From positions 1,860,001 through 1,924,000 of the forward strand of contig JAJSPD010000001.1 in assembly GCA_021307315.1 (NCBI GenBank): a stretch of 64,000 nt of DNA, written 5' to 3'. Under the pieces are notes generated by a model that was given only the letters and a program-made list of their open reading frames with translations, did not search any database and was not told the DNA's origin. Shown here in pieces: positions 22,195 through 33,518 of the stretch; within the stretch, counting starts at the first letter, position 1; each line of letters opens with the position of its first letter. Made by a program: the position numbers and the translations under genes. This DNA is from Bisporella sp. PMI_857 (lineage: Eukaryota > Ascomycota > Leotiomycetes > Helotiales > Helotiaceae).

Positions 22195-24538
22195 TTATTT
22201 ACACGAGTTTCCTTTCCCGCTGCTGCTGCACTTGGTTGTTGTCGCCGCCTTCGTCGTGCTTGTGGTTTTCTGGCTTGATGTGGTACTTTTTGTAGTTGTA
22301 GCAAGGGTACTTGGGACGCTAGAAGTCGAAGATGAAGTTTTGGTAGATTGAGCCTTGTAGTACTCGTCTAATGCGCGTTGAACCGAGGTTTCGTCCGGGT
22401 AGGCGTTAAGGTTTTGGAAATAAGGGAGAAGGACGTTCTTTACTTGGTCAAGGTCGGTGCCTGAGTATGGCTTCGCGCGGAACTGGGAAGCCATCGGGTC
22501 GCCGAATTTCGTCGTCTCCGGGTAGCCATATTCGGTCAGGTCGACGTCTGAGACGTTGAAGGCGGCCATCATATCGTGATCTTCGTGAACCAAGTTGTGG
22601 CAATGGAACTGTGGTTATTTTGGTTAGTCGAGTCAGAAGGTGGAGGTATGGCATCCACGAACCATATAGACACCGGACCAAGGCGCGTAATTCGCGATGA
22701 CTTCGACTTCTTCTGCATAAAATGTTAGATAGAATGAAAAAAATCGCTTCGAGGGAAAGACGTACCGTTTTTCCCAAGGTAAACGACATCTTTGAGAGCG
22801 GCAGACTCGTAAGGCTCAACCGATGTTCGACCGGAGCCTGTTCGGGAGACGACTTGGAAGTCAACCAAGTGGATGTGAATTGGATGACTCCAGCCGCCGG
22901 ACTTGTTAATCAACCGCCAGCGGCTCACCTGACCTCGCGGGGGGTATGCCAGAATTCTGTTCTTCACATCCTCAAATCCGACACCGTTGATCCTCCACTC
23001 GCCATTCGTTCTCTCAAACGTGAACGAGTAATCGACCTTGAGGTGCTGCGCGGGAATGGCAAGATCAGCAAGATGCTCTTCTGTGACGGGGTTAGCGTTA
23101 TGATCATTTTAGAAGTGCTGCAGAAGCCAGGAGCTGCAGGACTGTCTTGGGAGTCGAAATTGCAAGACCAAAGCCTTGTGCTGACTGCCAAGCCGGCTCT
23201 TAAGCTCCAGTGATACAAACAGAGAAATTAAAATAGACTTGAGAAGGGAAGACGAACTGATATTGCCGTTTCCATCTGAGTTGGTGACCTTATCGCCAAC
23301 AACGAACCTGATGACTCTGTTCGTGGCTGGATAGTCGTCGTTGGTTTGGAAATCATACTCGTTCATAAGTGTTAGGTTTTTGTTTTTATACTTGTCGAAA
23401 TCGATGACGATTTCCCAGCGTTCGGCCATGGCAATGATAAGGTTTGATGTTACTACGGGATGATCGAGATAGCCGGCATCTCCCCCTACTACAGTGAAAG
23501 GAATTTTGACTTTTGGTGCTGAATCAGCGACGAGGTACAGGTTGAAGCTGCGCGAGATGGAGGCGTCTAGAAGACGGAACTTATATTTTCTTGGCTCCAC
23601 GTTGAAGTAGGGCCATGGCTGACCGTTCACCTGTAATCTCGTTATCAGAAACGCATTTTTGAAATGACATCCATTGACAGACAACATTAATGACATCTGA
23701 TCAAAATGCACTCACTGTGATAACATCCCCGAACAAGCTGTCGCGTTCATTCTCTGGAGACAGCAGCTTCCCGCTAGAAAGAAACTGCTTTGCCGCGAGC
23801 ATGAGAGGGATGTCGTATTTGCCATATCCACTGGGCAGTTTCACCTCGCTCTGTACTACATCATCTTCTAGAATGTAGAAGCCAGCTTGCCCAAAATACG
23901 CATTTACGGCTGTGATCCCGAGAGCATGGTCATGATACCAAAGAGTTCTAATAGGTTGGTTATTAGGATAATAGTAGTCTTTGTATTGGCCAGGTGGTGT
24001 AGTATCTTCTGCCCAACCGTCAAAAGGCGTTCGAGAGTATGACCCGTGTAGATGTATAGATGACGGCCGATCATACTCATTGATAAATCGAACTACAGCC
24101 TCGGTGTTTTTCTTGAGCTTGATGGTAGGCCCCGGCGCGATTCCATTGTAGCCGACATAGTCAGTCAGTCCAAGGTTAGGATATGTCTGTGCCTGAAACT
24201 TCTTTATTCTGATCTCGTAGAAGTTGATTGTCTTTCCGGTGGTCGCATTTGTGTAGGTAGTACTCGCCTCTAGAAGAGGTGGGATTGGAAGCGGATATTG
24301 GAAAATATACTTATATCTGAAAAGTGTCAGTTTCATTTGCACTTTAAACCTGCAGGGATAATGTGAGGCTGGCGCATATGTAGTATATCTTGGTTGTTGC
24401 CAAGTGAAAAGCACATCTACAAGGTGCAGAGACGTCACACAACATGGTCACTTACTCTGGAGAATCCCATTTCTTGATGCCTGCACTTACTAAGCCGAGG
24501 AGGGCACTGGCCAAGAAGGAGAACTGATAGTAGCGCAT
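22195..24538 (-). CDS. Secreted bilirubin-oxidase-type multicopper oxidase
   Basis: A secreted multicopper oxidase of the fungal bilirubin oxidase group, oxidising phenols or tetrapyrroles while reducing O2 to water. Six exons: 24456-24538, 23716-24316, 23258-23630, 22766-23080, 22663-22712 and 22195-22608. Introns are 139, 85, 177, 53 and 54 nt. The product is 611 aa. The signal peptide is MRYYQFSFLASALLGLVSA. All four copper motifs are seen: IHLHGSY, LWYHDHA, HPIHIHLVDFQV and FHCHNLVHEDHDMM. After the oxidase fold comes a Ser/Thr-rich tail of about 60 residues ending in a Cys-containing SSSGKGNSCK, probably O-glycosylated. No GPI-type hydrophobic end is present. The third intron (23081-23257) is the least certain; it removes an in-frame TAA and has a GCTAAC branch site. 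Confidence 0.9.
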
Positions 24539-27500
24539 TATGAACGTCCCGGAAAATGGCTTAGAAAACAGAAGGGGCTGGGACTGAAGAAAAAGGTAAT
24601 CAGCAAGACAGAAATATATACTACGGCCCTAAGTTGAGACTCTACAATTCTAGATCACTCATATGTCGTATTTTTCTAGAAGCTAACCGATGTCAGACAT
24701 TGCAGCTTTTCTTGAGAAAACGAAATCAATAATGGATCTTTAGCAAGCCATGAAAGCCACCTCACACCACTACTGACGGGATACTTAGACCGAGTAGGAC
24801 TGCCTAGGCATCCTATACTAGCAGGCTAAAACTCGGCTGAGCCCACTAAAGCATAGCTGCGTCGTTGGGTAGACCGTATACGTACATAGTACATAAAAGG
24901 AACCGAAAAAAAGAGAGATTGTGTCAGAGTCTTGCCTGGTATTTCAGTGGGCTCATAGACTGCTATACAGCTGCGAATAGATCAATGTATTTTCAAGGCA
25001 CTCTCTGCGTAGGAAGTTAAGAAGTTTTGCACATCGTGACTCTTGGTTCTCACCGCATTGCCCTGACATAATAAACATACCTATGGCTTGCCCTAAAAGT
25101 CTGATAGTGTGATAAGAAAACTTCCCGCGGTAGCACTGCAGATGCCAAGGCTGGAGAATGATTACAGATTCTCATAGGATCAGCATTATGACATGGCAAA
25201 GGTGGATTCAGCATTTCTACCACGGGAAGACAGCTTCATGCATGATGCTTCAAGGGAGCTTCCATGACTCGATCAGCTACAGCAAACCAATAAAATACAG
25301 CTACTTTTAAATAAATTAGAGATGGCATGGCGCGACAGGGGATACCTCGTGGTCTTGTTAGGCCCATAGTCGAAAATATATGAAGATTGGGGTTGGTGGT
25401 GTTATCTGTTCCTGATATATACGCCAAGCCTCTAACTACAATTTGGTCATCAGATCCGAGGGCTGGATTTTGAGTTGGGCAAGACAGGAGGCTAGAGCGA
25501 TGACATAAGCAGCCAAAAACTTGGGGGTCACAGAGCCTCCTCCCCCATGCACGCGAGGTTACTGTTAACCACTGTTCATTTCTTACTGCAATCATGATGC
25601 ACCTTCCAGACTCCCTTAACCATAGTTTGTTGTTCTCCCGGCTGGCGCGAGGCTTCACATAAGCAGAGAGGAATATCTCTACCTACCACACGAATGTGCT
25701 GCTACTAGAATCATTGCCTCGAATCGAATCGTTTCGTTTCGACTACCCGGAGGCTCTCCCGCATGTGTATGCCACTGTAGACGCAAAAGAAGATGAGAGC
25801 CGAGGATGCCTGTGGCGATTTCGTTTCTCAGATCCCTCGGTGGAAAGAGATTGGGCGATTCTATCCGTCTCCACATATGTCATAATGGCGGTCTCCCAGA
25901 GCTTCGATATCCACTCCACCCGTCAATCAATACTCTATATTGAGATCGAATCTCCATGAAGCAAGATATTATTAATCGGATGATTAACTCACTGTTTTCT
26001 TATGTGTACTTGTATGTTGCGGCTGTGAATTTATGTGCAACAACGAAGTTCCCAGTACCTCTTTCTGGTAGGCAATTGCTCTCGGATACCTAGTCTCCGA
26101 TGCGCCTCAATCCTCTTCCTTTTCTATCTGCACCAGCACAACAGCCCAACAGCCTCGGGAGAAGCTAGACAATTGCTACACGCCTGGGCTCATAACCTGC
26201 GCGAGGAAGCCCGAAGCCTGTCCACAAGTTTACTTGTCCAATCATATCAGTTATTTTCAGGTGGTGGTTGTGTTAGGCACTTGTACCACGTCCCTCCTCG
26301 CATACGAAGAAGCAATTCCTTAATATGCCTAAATTTATTTGATACCCTAGATACATAGCGAAGTCGCAATCATCGAAAAAGGTAGTATTCTCCAATTATT
26401 CTCGTTAATGTTAACATTCCTAGTGCTAGTATATTCTAATGGTAATATCGTACCATTTTGCATTGCTGTCTTCTCCACAAGATCCTAGCATCTTTCGCTT
26501 GTTCATAAGTGGTCTTTCGGTGGTTCTACCGATCCGATTTGCTTAAGCTTTCGGGTTCTTGTTTATGATAACTGTGGAGACGTCCAGTTGCGTTCTCATT
26601 CACTTGGCAGCCTGTTTGGGATTGCCACACGAATCGAGGCTTAATCCCTAACACTTGCTGACCATCTTTCTCTGCTGCATGGCCAGTTGTTTGTCAATTT
26701 GCGACTGGTTAGCCAAGTCGCATTGGCTTTGAGACTTCTCCAGCTGGCTGGCTGAACTGCGACGAGAATCGGGATTTGAACTTAAGAAGCTTCATTGGTC
26801 CACGCGCTCAGCCAGGCTACCTCTACATGCTCACGTGTCCACTGGCTAGATAAAATCTCGTGGAAAGGTTGAAGGGGAAAGCAATGCGTGCTGGGATACA
26901 TCTTAATATGGTATATCCTCAATGACAGGATGAGAACTGTATTGGCAGGGGATAAACCCAGTGTATTTGTGTTCTACAAGTGTTTCTGGCGCTACTTGTG
27001 ACATACGGATATTTATTGCCAGCTTCCCCGGACATCCGGCCGGGGTGGAAGATCTGCTTCAGGGATCATCAACTTGGCTGATAAAAAAGCTACTTTCTGC
27101 ATGAGAAAAGCGAGGTTCTCTTGGGTGATAACAAGACTGCGACAAATGCTACTAAACTCGTTTTGTACCTAAAGAAACAAACCTTCCTTGCTGCGGGGTA
27201 GCACACTGTTTATTTTGTCATCCTTGTCTTCAAAGGAATGCTTCTGGGCTTCTTGGCATCCTGCGGCTGAACCTGTTATGTGCCAAGCGTCCATAGAGCC
27301 TTGAGTATAACCGAAGGCTTATGGGGCAGGTTTGTCTATGGCCAGGACTATTTCTCCCGAACCCGACTGCAGGTAACTGGGTCAACATCCGCATCTAACA
27401 GCTCTAGCCCTCTGTTTTAGATACACGGATGTTACACAGATCCTTCGACCTGAATCTTAGTCCGCATCCAGCTAACCTTAAAACTCGCAAATTACTGGTC

Positions 27501-28235
27501 AACCTGTGCAGTGAGAGACCCGGGCTTCTCCATATGTCTTACACTTCGATCTCAAGCGGTACGGAGATTTACGATATGGGTGCAACAGCTCCGCCCTATT
27601 CGCTGAATCGCGGTCCAAAAGTATAATGTTTCGGGATCATTTGAAGGATTTAAGAAGCTTAGTAGCACGGAGCTATTCTTTTGCCGGATTCTGATAGCAA
27701 ACTGCTACGCCTCGTGGGCACCCTGTCTTGGAAGTTCTATCAAAGCTTAAGCATATGACGAAATAGCAGGGCGAGCTCCTTTGTCCAAATCTGTTTTGTT
27801 TCATGAGAGCGCAGGTGTGCAGGTAGGGAAAGCATACTCTGCAGCTTTTCTGGTAGAGCTCTTCCCGTTAATTGGTTGAAGAAACGCCTCACCAAGTGCC
27901 TCCGCCAGTCAGGTTCGTTCCTTGCATAGATCTGTCACTCTGGGTCCTAAAAAAAGTCTGATCAGCCTTGGTGGAGGGGTCATTCCGCAGACCCCACCCC
28001 CCAGCAATCTGGATACCCGATAGATGTGGTGGCAGCCTAGTAGAGTTTTGATAACTCAATTGCTTCCAGGTTGAGCAGCAAGGGACAGGGAAGCGGGGGT
28101 AACCCTTTGGAGACAAGATGGCCAAGAAAGCTAAGCCAGCCAAGCTCCAGCAAGTGATCGCAATATCATAAGTGCCAGCAGGGCTTCATTTTTGTGGAAG
28201 GTGTTACTCTTGTTCCTCACCTCAGAACATACTTC
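24539..28235. other. Intergenic, 3.7 kb gene-poor region
   Basis: Large spacer between the multicopper oxidase and bHLH genes, which diverge from it, so it holds both promoters. ORFs are short, unspliced and without recognisable domains. A tRNA-like but non-foldable stretch lies at 26761-26826. No transposon domain was recognised. Confidence 0.4.
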
Positions 28236-29139
28236 ATGATGAACCAAATGGAACCAATCCGTGACTATTTCTCGCTGCCTGACAGTAAACATATTCAACG
28301 CTCAAGTTGGGATGTAAGTACAGTCACTGAAGTTTTCCTTCCTAATCTAACAGTCATGACTATAGAACGATTGGCCTTCTCCGTGGGAGACGTCCACTCC
28401 GGCAGAAATGCCTTTATGGCAATACAATACGGATACACAACATCACGGGTTACCGCAGATAGCATATTATCCAAATGAATCTCCCATTACGCCATATACA
28501 GATCCACGATCTGGTGCTCCATCTACAAATCCTAGTCCTGTTACCGGCTATACGCATGATGGAAGATTTGCTCCTTTGACACCAATATATGATCCCACCT
28601 CGCAACCACCCAACAGCTTAACCCCACCGATTCACCATCCTCAGCTTCCAGTGCAGGAACTGATAGAAAATGGAGAAGCAAACGATGTCATGGAGGACGA
28701 TGACTCTGAAGGGTATATCCATGAGGCAAGCCGTTCGCCAAATGCTCCATCAGCTACGTCTAAAAAGCCATCTCATCGGCGCACTCAGTCCGCCAACGAA
28801 ATAACGCTCAAGAATGCCAAACGAGCACATACAGTCGTTGAGCGAAACTACCGCGAGAGGCTCAATGATAAAATCGCTGATCTGGCACTATATTTATTCG
28901 AAACATCATCAGATTGTGTGTCGCTCTTGTGGATGATATTTGATATAAGCTAACGATAGCCAGCACGAACAAAACCTTCGAAGTCTTTGGTGATGACACG
29001 GGCTAAAGAACGGCTCAAGCAATTGGAAGCACGCAATAAAGCCCTTGAGAGCGAGGTTGCCAAATTGCGCCAACATATTGCTATTTTGGACCATGTCGTG
29101 GCATCTAAAGGCGGAGAGTCAACTCCTGCTCCATCATGA
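28236..29139 (+). CDS. bHLH-leucine zipper transcription factor
   Basis: A nuclear DNA-binding regulator. Three exons: 28236-28313, 28366-28915 and 28964-29139. Introns are 52 nt (GTAAGT...CTATAG, phase 0) and 48 nt (GTGTGT...GCTAAC...GCCAG, phase 1). The product is 267 aa. The N-terminus is Pro/Tyr/Thr-rich and acidic, possibly an activation region. The basic region and helix 1 (from about residue 176) read KRAHTVVERNYRERLNDKI with the E-box-contacting Glu and Arg residues. The loop runs across the second junction (ETSSD-SRTKPSKS), and helix 2 is LVMTRAKERLKQLEA. A short Leu/Ile zipper follows (residues LKQL...LESEVAKLRQHI). The Tyr in RNYRERLN recalls SREBP-like bHLH, but no membrane segment is present. 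Target genes are unknown. Confidence 0.88.
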
Positions 29140-31836
29140 CATTCGCTATCTTACATTGATTCCGCTATCAATATCACATATTTATTTCCGATTTGCTATG
29201 GACAATGAGAGTTAATGTAATTCCTTGTCATGACTCGAGACGATGCACGGTATCTTAGGCGTTGCGTGGGGGAATACTGGAAGCGAGGATATTTCGCATG
29301 ATATGGGAACTGGTGTACATACACTTGAAAGAATGAGAGAGTATTCTGGTGCCTAAGTGATTCTGGCCTAATTTCCTCCCGAGTCCTGATGTTTTTGTTT
29401 CTTCCGGCAGTTACCAGCTAGGTTACAGATACAAGATTTCTGGCATCTAGGCATGTCCGCTTCATGAAAGTCTGTAATTTCTACAAAAATTATGTTACTA
29501 CAAACTGAATATTCGTTTTTCAGCTCCAGTTAATGTCAGCGATATAGTTTAATAGCCAAGCGGCTACATGTGACCTCCATCTGAAGGACTCATCTCAGCT
29601 CCGCAAACTTACATCGAAACCCTAGCCTGTGCCTTCGTATTGCTCACTCGACCATATCTGCAAGACATCTCCTCTGCTGTTGAGATGTCGGCCTTCCTTT
29701 CTCCGAGACAGTTACGTTTCACCAACCTTCCAGCCACTCAGCCGTACGTAGCGACACGACACAGCCACCACCGCTTCCCCCATATTACCTGCCAAACACA
29801 AATCGATATCGAAGCACGAGGCAACGTAGCAGCACAACGGCGCGTTGTGTAATAAAATGCGCAATACAATTAGGGCTATCGGATCAGATGGTGGTCCTAG
29901 AAATAGATGCTTAGAATGTATCGGCATATCATGGAACTTGAGAGCCTCGCAAACCGTATCGCCTTGAAATGTGGCATGTAGGTCTTCGGAGAGCAATCTG
30001 ATCCTTCAGCTAGAGGCACGAGATTTGAATTTCCGTGAAGACTGTTTGGTCAATACAACCTCTTTGTTTTTCCTAATAAGCATGCGATGGGACGTAGACA
30101 GGCAAGCTAAGCGAGAAGGCAAGGGGATGAAGGATGTTATTTATAGTGTCATGATCGACACAGGGATCGCACGGTGTATTTCCAAGGCTCGATTTTCGAT
30201 ATTTGAACACGTATATGTACGTCGTGCAATGGTCGCACCGTCTTGTTTTATGTGCGTGGTGTTGGTTGTGGTTGATGCGGGTCTAGAGGTGGATGAAACC
30301 ATCCCATCTCGACAAACCCAAAATTGCGTCCCGACCCGTCCATCCCATGATCCCATCCTCTTGAGGAAGGAGAGAGGGGAGGAGTGATGGGTTGCATGTC
30401 AGATCGTGAGTAGGGTAGGACTCGGGTATTTATTTTGGGGATAGGGATTTGGTTTCCTTGATTTGAGCAGTAGAGGTGTAGTTGTTGCATATGGTGGGTG
30501 TGGTGAGAACTTTTATTTATTGGCATCGCGCGCTCACGAAAATGCAGATCATAGTTTGCACAGCATACGAAGTGCGACCAGAAGTCGTCAGCCTACAGAT
30601 TCAAAGTACTGGCAGCGTGTGGTAGGCATGCGTGCGACATCGTACCTGCATGCAAACTGTCCTCAGCGTTTTTCCTCGTGGCTATCATGGATGGTTGAAG
30701 GCATCACTTGGATGAACGCTTCGTGCAGATGGTAAATTGCAGTGGTTGTCAAGCTAGGATCAAACCTCGTGGCAGACCACAGGTTTACAGATATTTGGCC
30801 ACACTCGGGCAGTTCATATCCCCGTACCGTTCATTAAGTCCATTCATGGTTAGAATATTCACAATGGACGGACTAATAACAAGTACGATTGCGTCATTGT
30901 CAAGATGGCGCGGACGTAGTTTCATTGCGAAAATTATGACATGCCTCGACCATACTTCAAGTGTCACGTATCCTTTTTTTCATACTGTATGGATGGCCAG
31001 CACTTCTCCTGCTGCAGCATATGGGATAAACTCTGGAGTATTGTATGCTACAAGAGCCACGCGATTCAGTGCTAAACTTATCCTGCAAGGCGGAAGAGCC
31101 CTTCCAATAAATTGATTTTGATTGTACATGTTTCCTTTATTGAGGCCTGATGTTTGCAATGAAGTCAATGCTTAATGGACACCGCATAGTTCAAAGCGAA
31201 CTACAATAGCACGCCCACTTTCGAGGAAACAGAATTTCTCGTTCTATCGATTCAGTTCTCACGAGATTTCGGGAGAAACTGACTACAAAATCGTGGCTGT
31301 ATTGTAGACCCACGCCTTCGGAGCTCAACTTAGCTATGTTGGTAATGCCTGAGGACTTGAAGACTCCAAAGATTGGTCTCAAGAATACGCCTATGCTCTC
31401 GTATATAAGATCGACAGTTGTGTTGTTTAAGCATTGTGCCAACATGCTTAAATCATTAAATGTTAGCTAAGCCGCAAGGTCAACTTAGAGTCTGCCAATC
31501 AAGACAAGGTATATACAACACAACTCGACTCAAAAGATATGGTCATTCCTAATGATTGGTCATCCCAATGCAAGATGTGCTCGATTGGTGCTTGTCCGTC
31601 TCAGTCTTGTTGGAATGTTGGTTTGTGCCACCAACTTGCAGCAATTTGCAACAGAACACAGCCTTGCCACCCCAACGAGAGATATTGCAATACAAGCACA
31701 ACAAAACACTGCAAGTGAGGGGTAGAAGACAGTTTCTAGGGAACAAATCAATTCCAAACCCCAGGGCTTATGCGGAAAGAATTGTTCCGAAAGCTCTATT
31801 CTTTTCCTAATCAATTCATACGTTACCACTATCAAC
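29140..31836. other. Intergenic, 2.7 kb
   Basis: No supportable gene. The longest ORF here (29971-30387, plus) has no domain and no codon-usage sign of a gene. 31560-31895 (minus) is a hydrophobic ORF overlapping the next gene's start and is not accepted. No RNA gene recognised. Confidence 0.4.
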
Positions 31837-32804
31837 ATGGCTGCTAATGAGAAAAATACCGCCAACGCTGATGTCCAAGAAATTGATGTTGACAAGCCTG
31901 AGTTTGAAGATCGTGGTCGGCATGTTCTTCAGGCCTGTGAAGCAGGTCAGATCTCAGCTCTACAGCTTGTCCTTGCGTCAGCCGGTATTGTACCGCCAGC
32001 GCAAGAAATTAACGTCCACAATGAGACCTTACATCTCCTCCCACATACTCACCAGATGGTAGAAGCCGCCATACGTGGAAGGCGGTGCGATACAGTTGAG
32101 CACATCTACAAGACATTCCCAAGAGCACGACGTAAGGAATACATTCCCACTTACAGGACGTTGAAACCCGGAATCTAGGCTTTCACACTCCCTTGTATAT
32201 GTTGTATGAACGGAAGGTTTACTCACTTCTCATAGTGCACGGCCCAGAGCTCATCGCCGCAATCGAAGTCGGCGATCTTGACATCTTCAAGCTCCTGCAT
32301 AAGCAATCGCATAGTAAATATGACTTCATCCTGCACGAATTCCCTGACCAGGAAACAACTCTTACCAAAACCTGCCGCGGCTCATCCCCTGATCTGGCGC
32401 TTTACCTGCTCACTCATGGCGCAGACCCCAACTACAGCGGTACGGCTGGCGAGCTGGGTGCTGTATACGGCCCGCTTGCCAATGCGGTGCCGGAGAACGA
32501 GGTCACGCTTGTTGAGCAGTTGATTGAAAGGGGGGCCGTGGTAGAGGAGGTCCATTTACTGCTGGCGGTTGAGAAGAGGAGAGCGGATGTGCTGAAGGTG
32601 TTAGTTAGCAGGGTCAAGGAGGAAGAAGATATTGAGGCTGCGGTGATGAAGTGTAGGGAGGTGGATTGGAAGGAGGGTGAAGGGATCTTGGTGGGGAGGA
32701 TAATGGGCGAAGATAAGAATGAAGAGGAAGAGGAGGGGATGCATTTGAGATGGCATCGGATCAAGGAGCATTTTATGGAGAAGGTGCATGTCGCGAGTCA
32801 CTAG
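31837..32804 (+). CDS. Ankyrin-repeat-like protein
   Basis: A small protein with weak ankyrin-type helical repeats, probably a protein-binding factor; the partner is unknown. Exons are 31837-32131 and 32236-32804, with a 104 nt intron (GTAAGG...CTCATAG, phase 1) joining RARL to HGPELIAAIEVGD. The product is 287 aa. Repeat-like units include VLQACEAGQISALQLVLASA, LIAAIEVGDLDIFKLLHK, DLALYLLTHGADPNYSG (the clearest, with the GADPN turn) and LVEQLIERGAVVEE. The C-terminus is acidic and Lys-rich. The ATG has the context ATCAACATGG, good for fungi. Confidence 0.78.
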
Positions 32805-33518
32805 AGCAATCGTAGTCAGCCTGATATTTCGAATGGGGCCGACCTCATCGGGAACATGGAGTACACCTGCAGGGAAGTAGAGCCAAATTGTGAAGAGATT
32901 GGGTAGATATTGTGAATTAATATGCATATTTGGGAGGAGGTTCATGGATGAAGAGCGTTGAGAGGTCGACTTGGTGGTAGTGCGCCGTGTTTTGGGTGAA
33001 GCATACCATACTATTTGTACAAATGGAATTTGCTCGCACAAGATATCTCCCCTTCTTCCATCAAAGACATATATTCGCGGATCAGCTGGTCACTATGCTA
33101 AAGGCTTTAGGTGCATCCATAAAAAACGCGAGTGGACCCCGAGAAAATGGCCTGATTCGACCTGCTCCTCCTGCAGGCTGGCTTTTGACTGCGGAAAAGG
33201 AGCTGAGGGGTTGTGTAAAGGTCCCTGGTGGACTCATAATGCACGACATTACGCATCTCACCAAATTTTTGGACCTTTTTGTCTCTCTTAATGCCACATT
33301 TCCTTTGGACGAAGTGCCTCCCTCCTCGTCGGTTGCCGTCTGGATCCTGCTATATAGCATCCGATCATTTAATGCGCCATGGATTTGGCAGTACCCCCAA
33401 TTTTTGAGTATGAAGTTTTTAAGAGATATATTTCTAAAGCACAGGGGTATCTTATATTTCTAAACGCTAACCTATGCAAATCCATAATACAAATAAAACA
33501 ATCAAATATACAACGGCA
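32805..33518. other. Intergenic, 714 bp between convergent genes
   Basis: 3' flanks of the ankyrin-like gene (plus) and the chromodomain-like gene (minus). Short ORFs on the plus strand (32971-33463) lack domains. Nothing else seen. Confidence 0.35.

Noticed and set aside
26761..26826. tRNA-like stretch on the minus strand (TGGCTGAG then GTTCAAATC)
   Set aside because: The box A and B-like words are present, but the T stem and acceptor stem do not pair, so it cannot fold as a tRNA.
29971..30387. Plus-strand ORF of 138 codons
   Set aside because: No domain, no neighbouring exon and an odd composition; probably chance.
31560..31895. Minus-strand ORF with two hydrophobic stretches
   Set aside because: Overlaps the ankyrin-like gene start on the other strand and has no family match or splice support.
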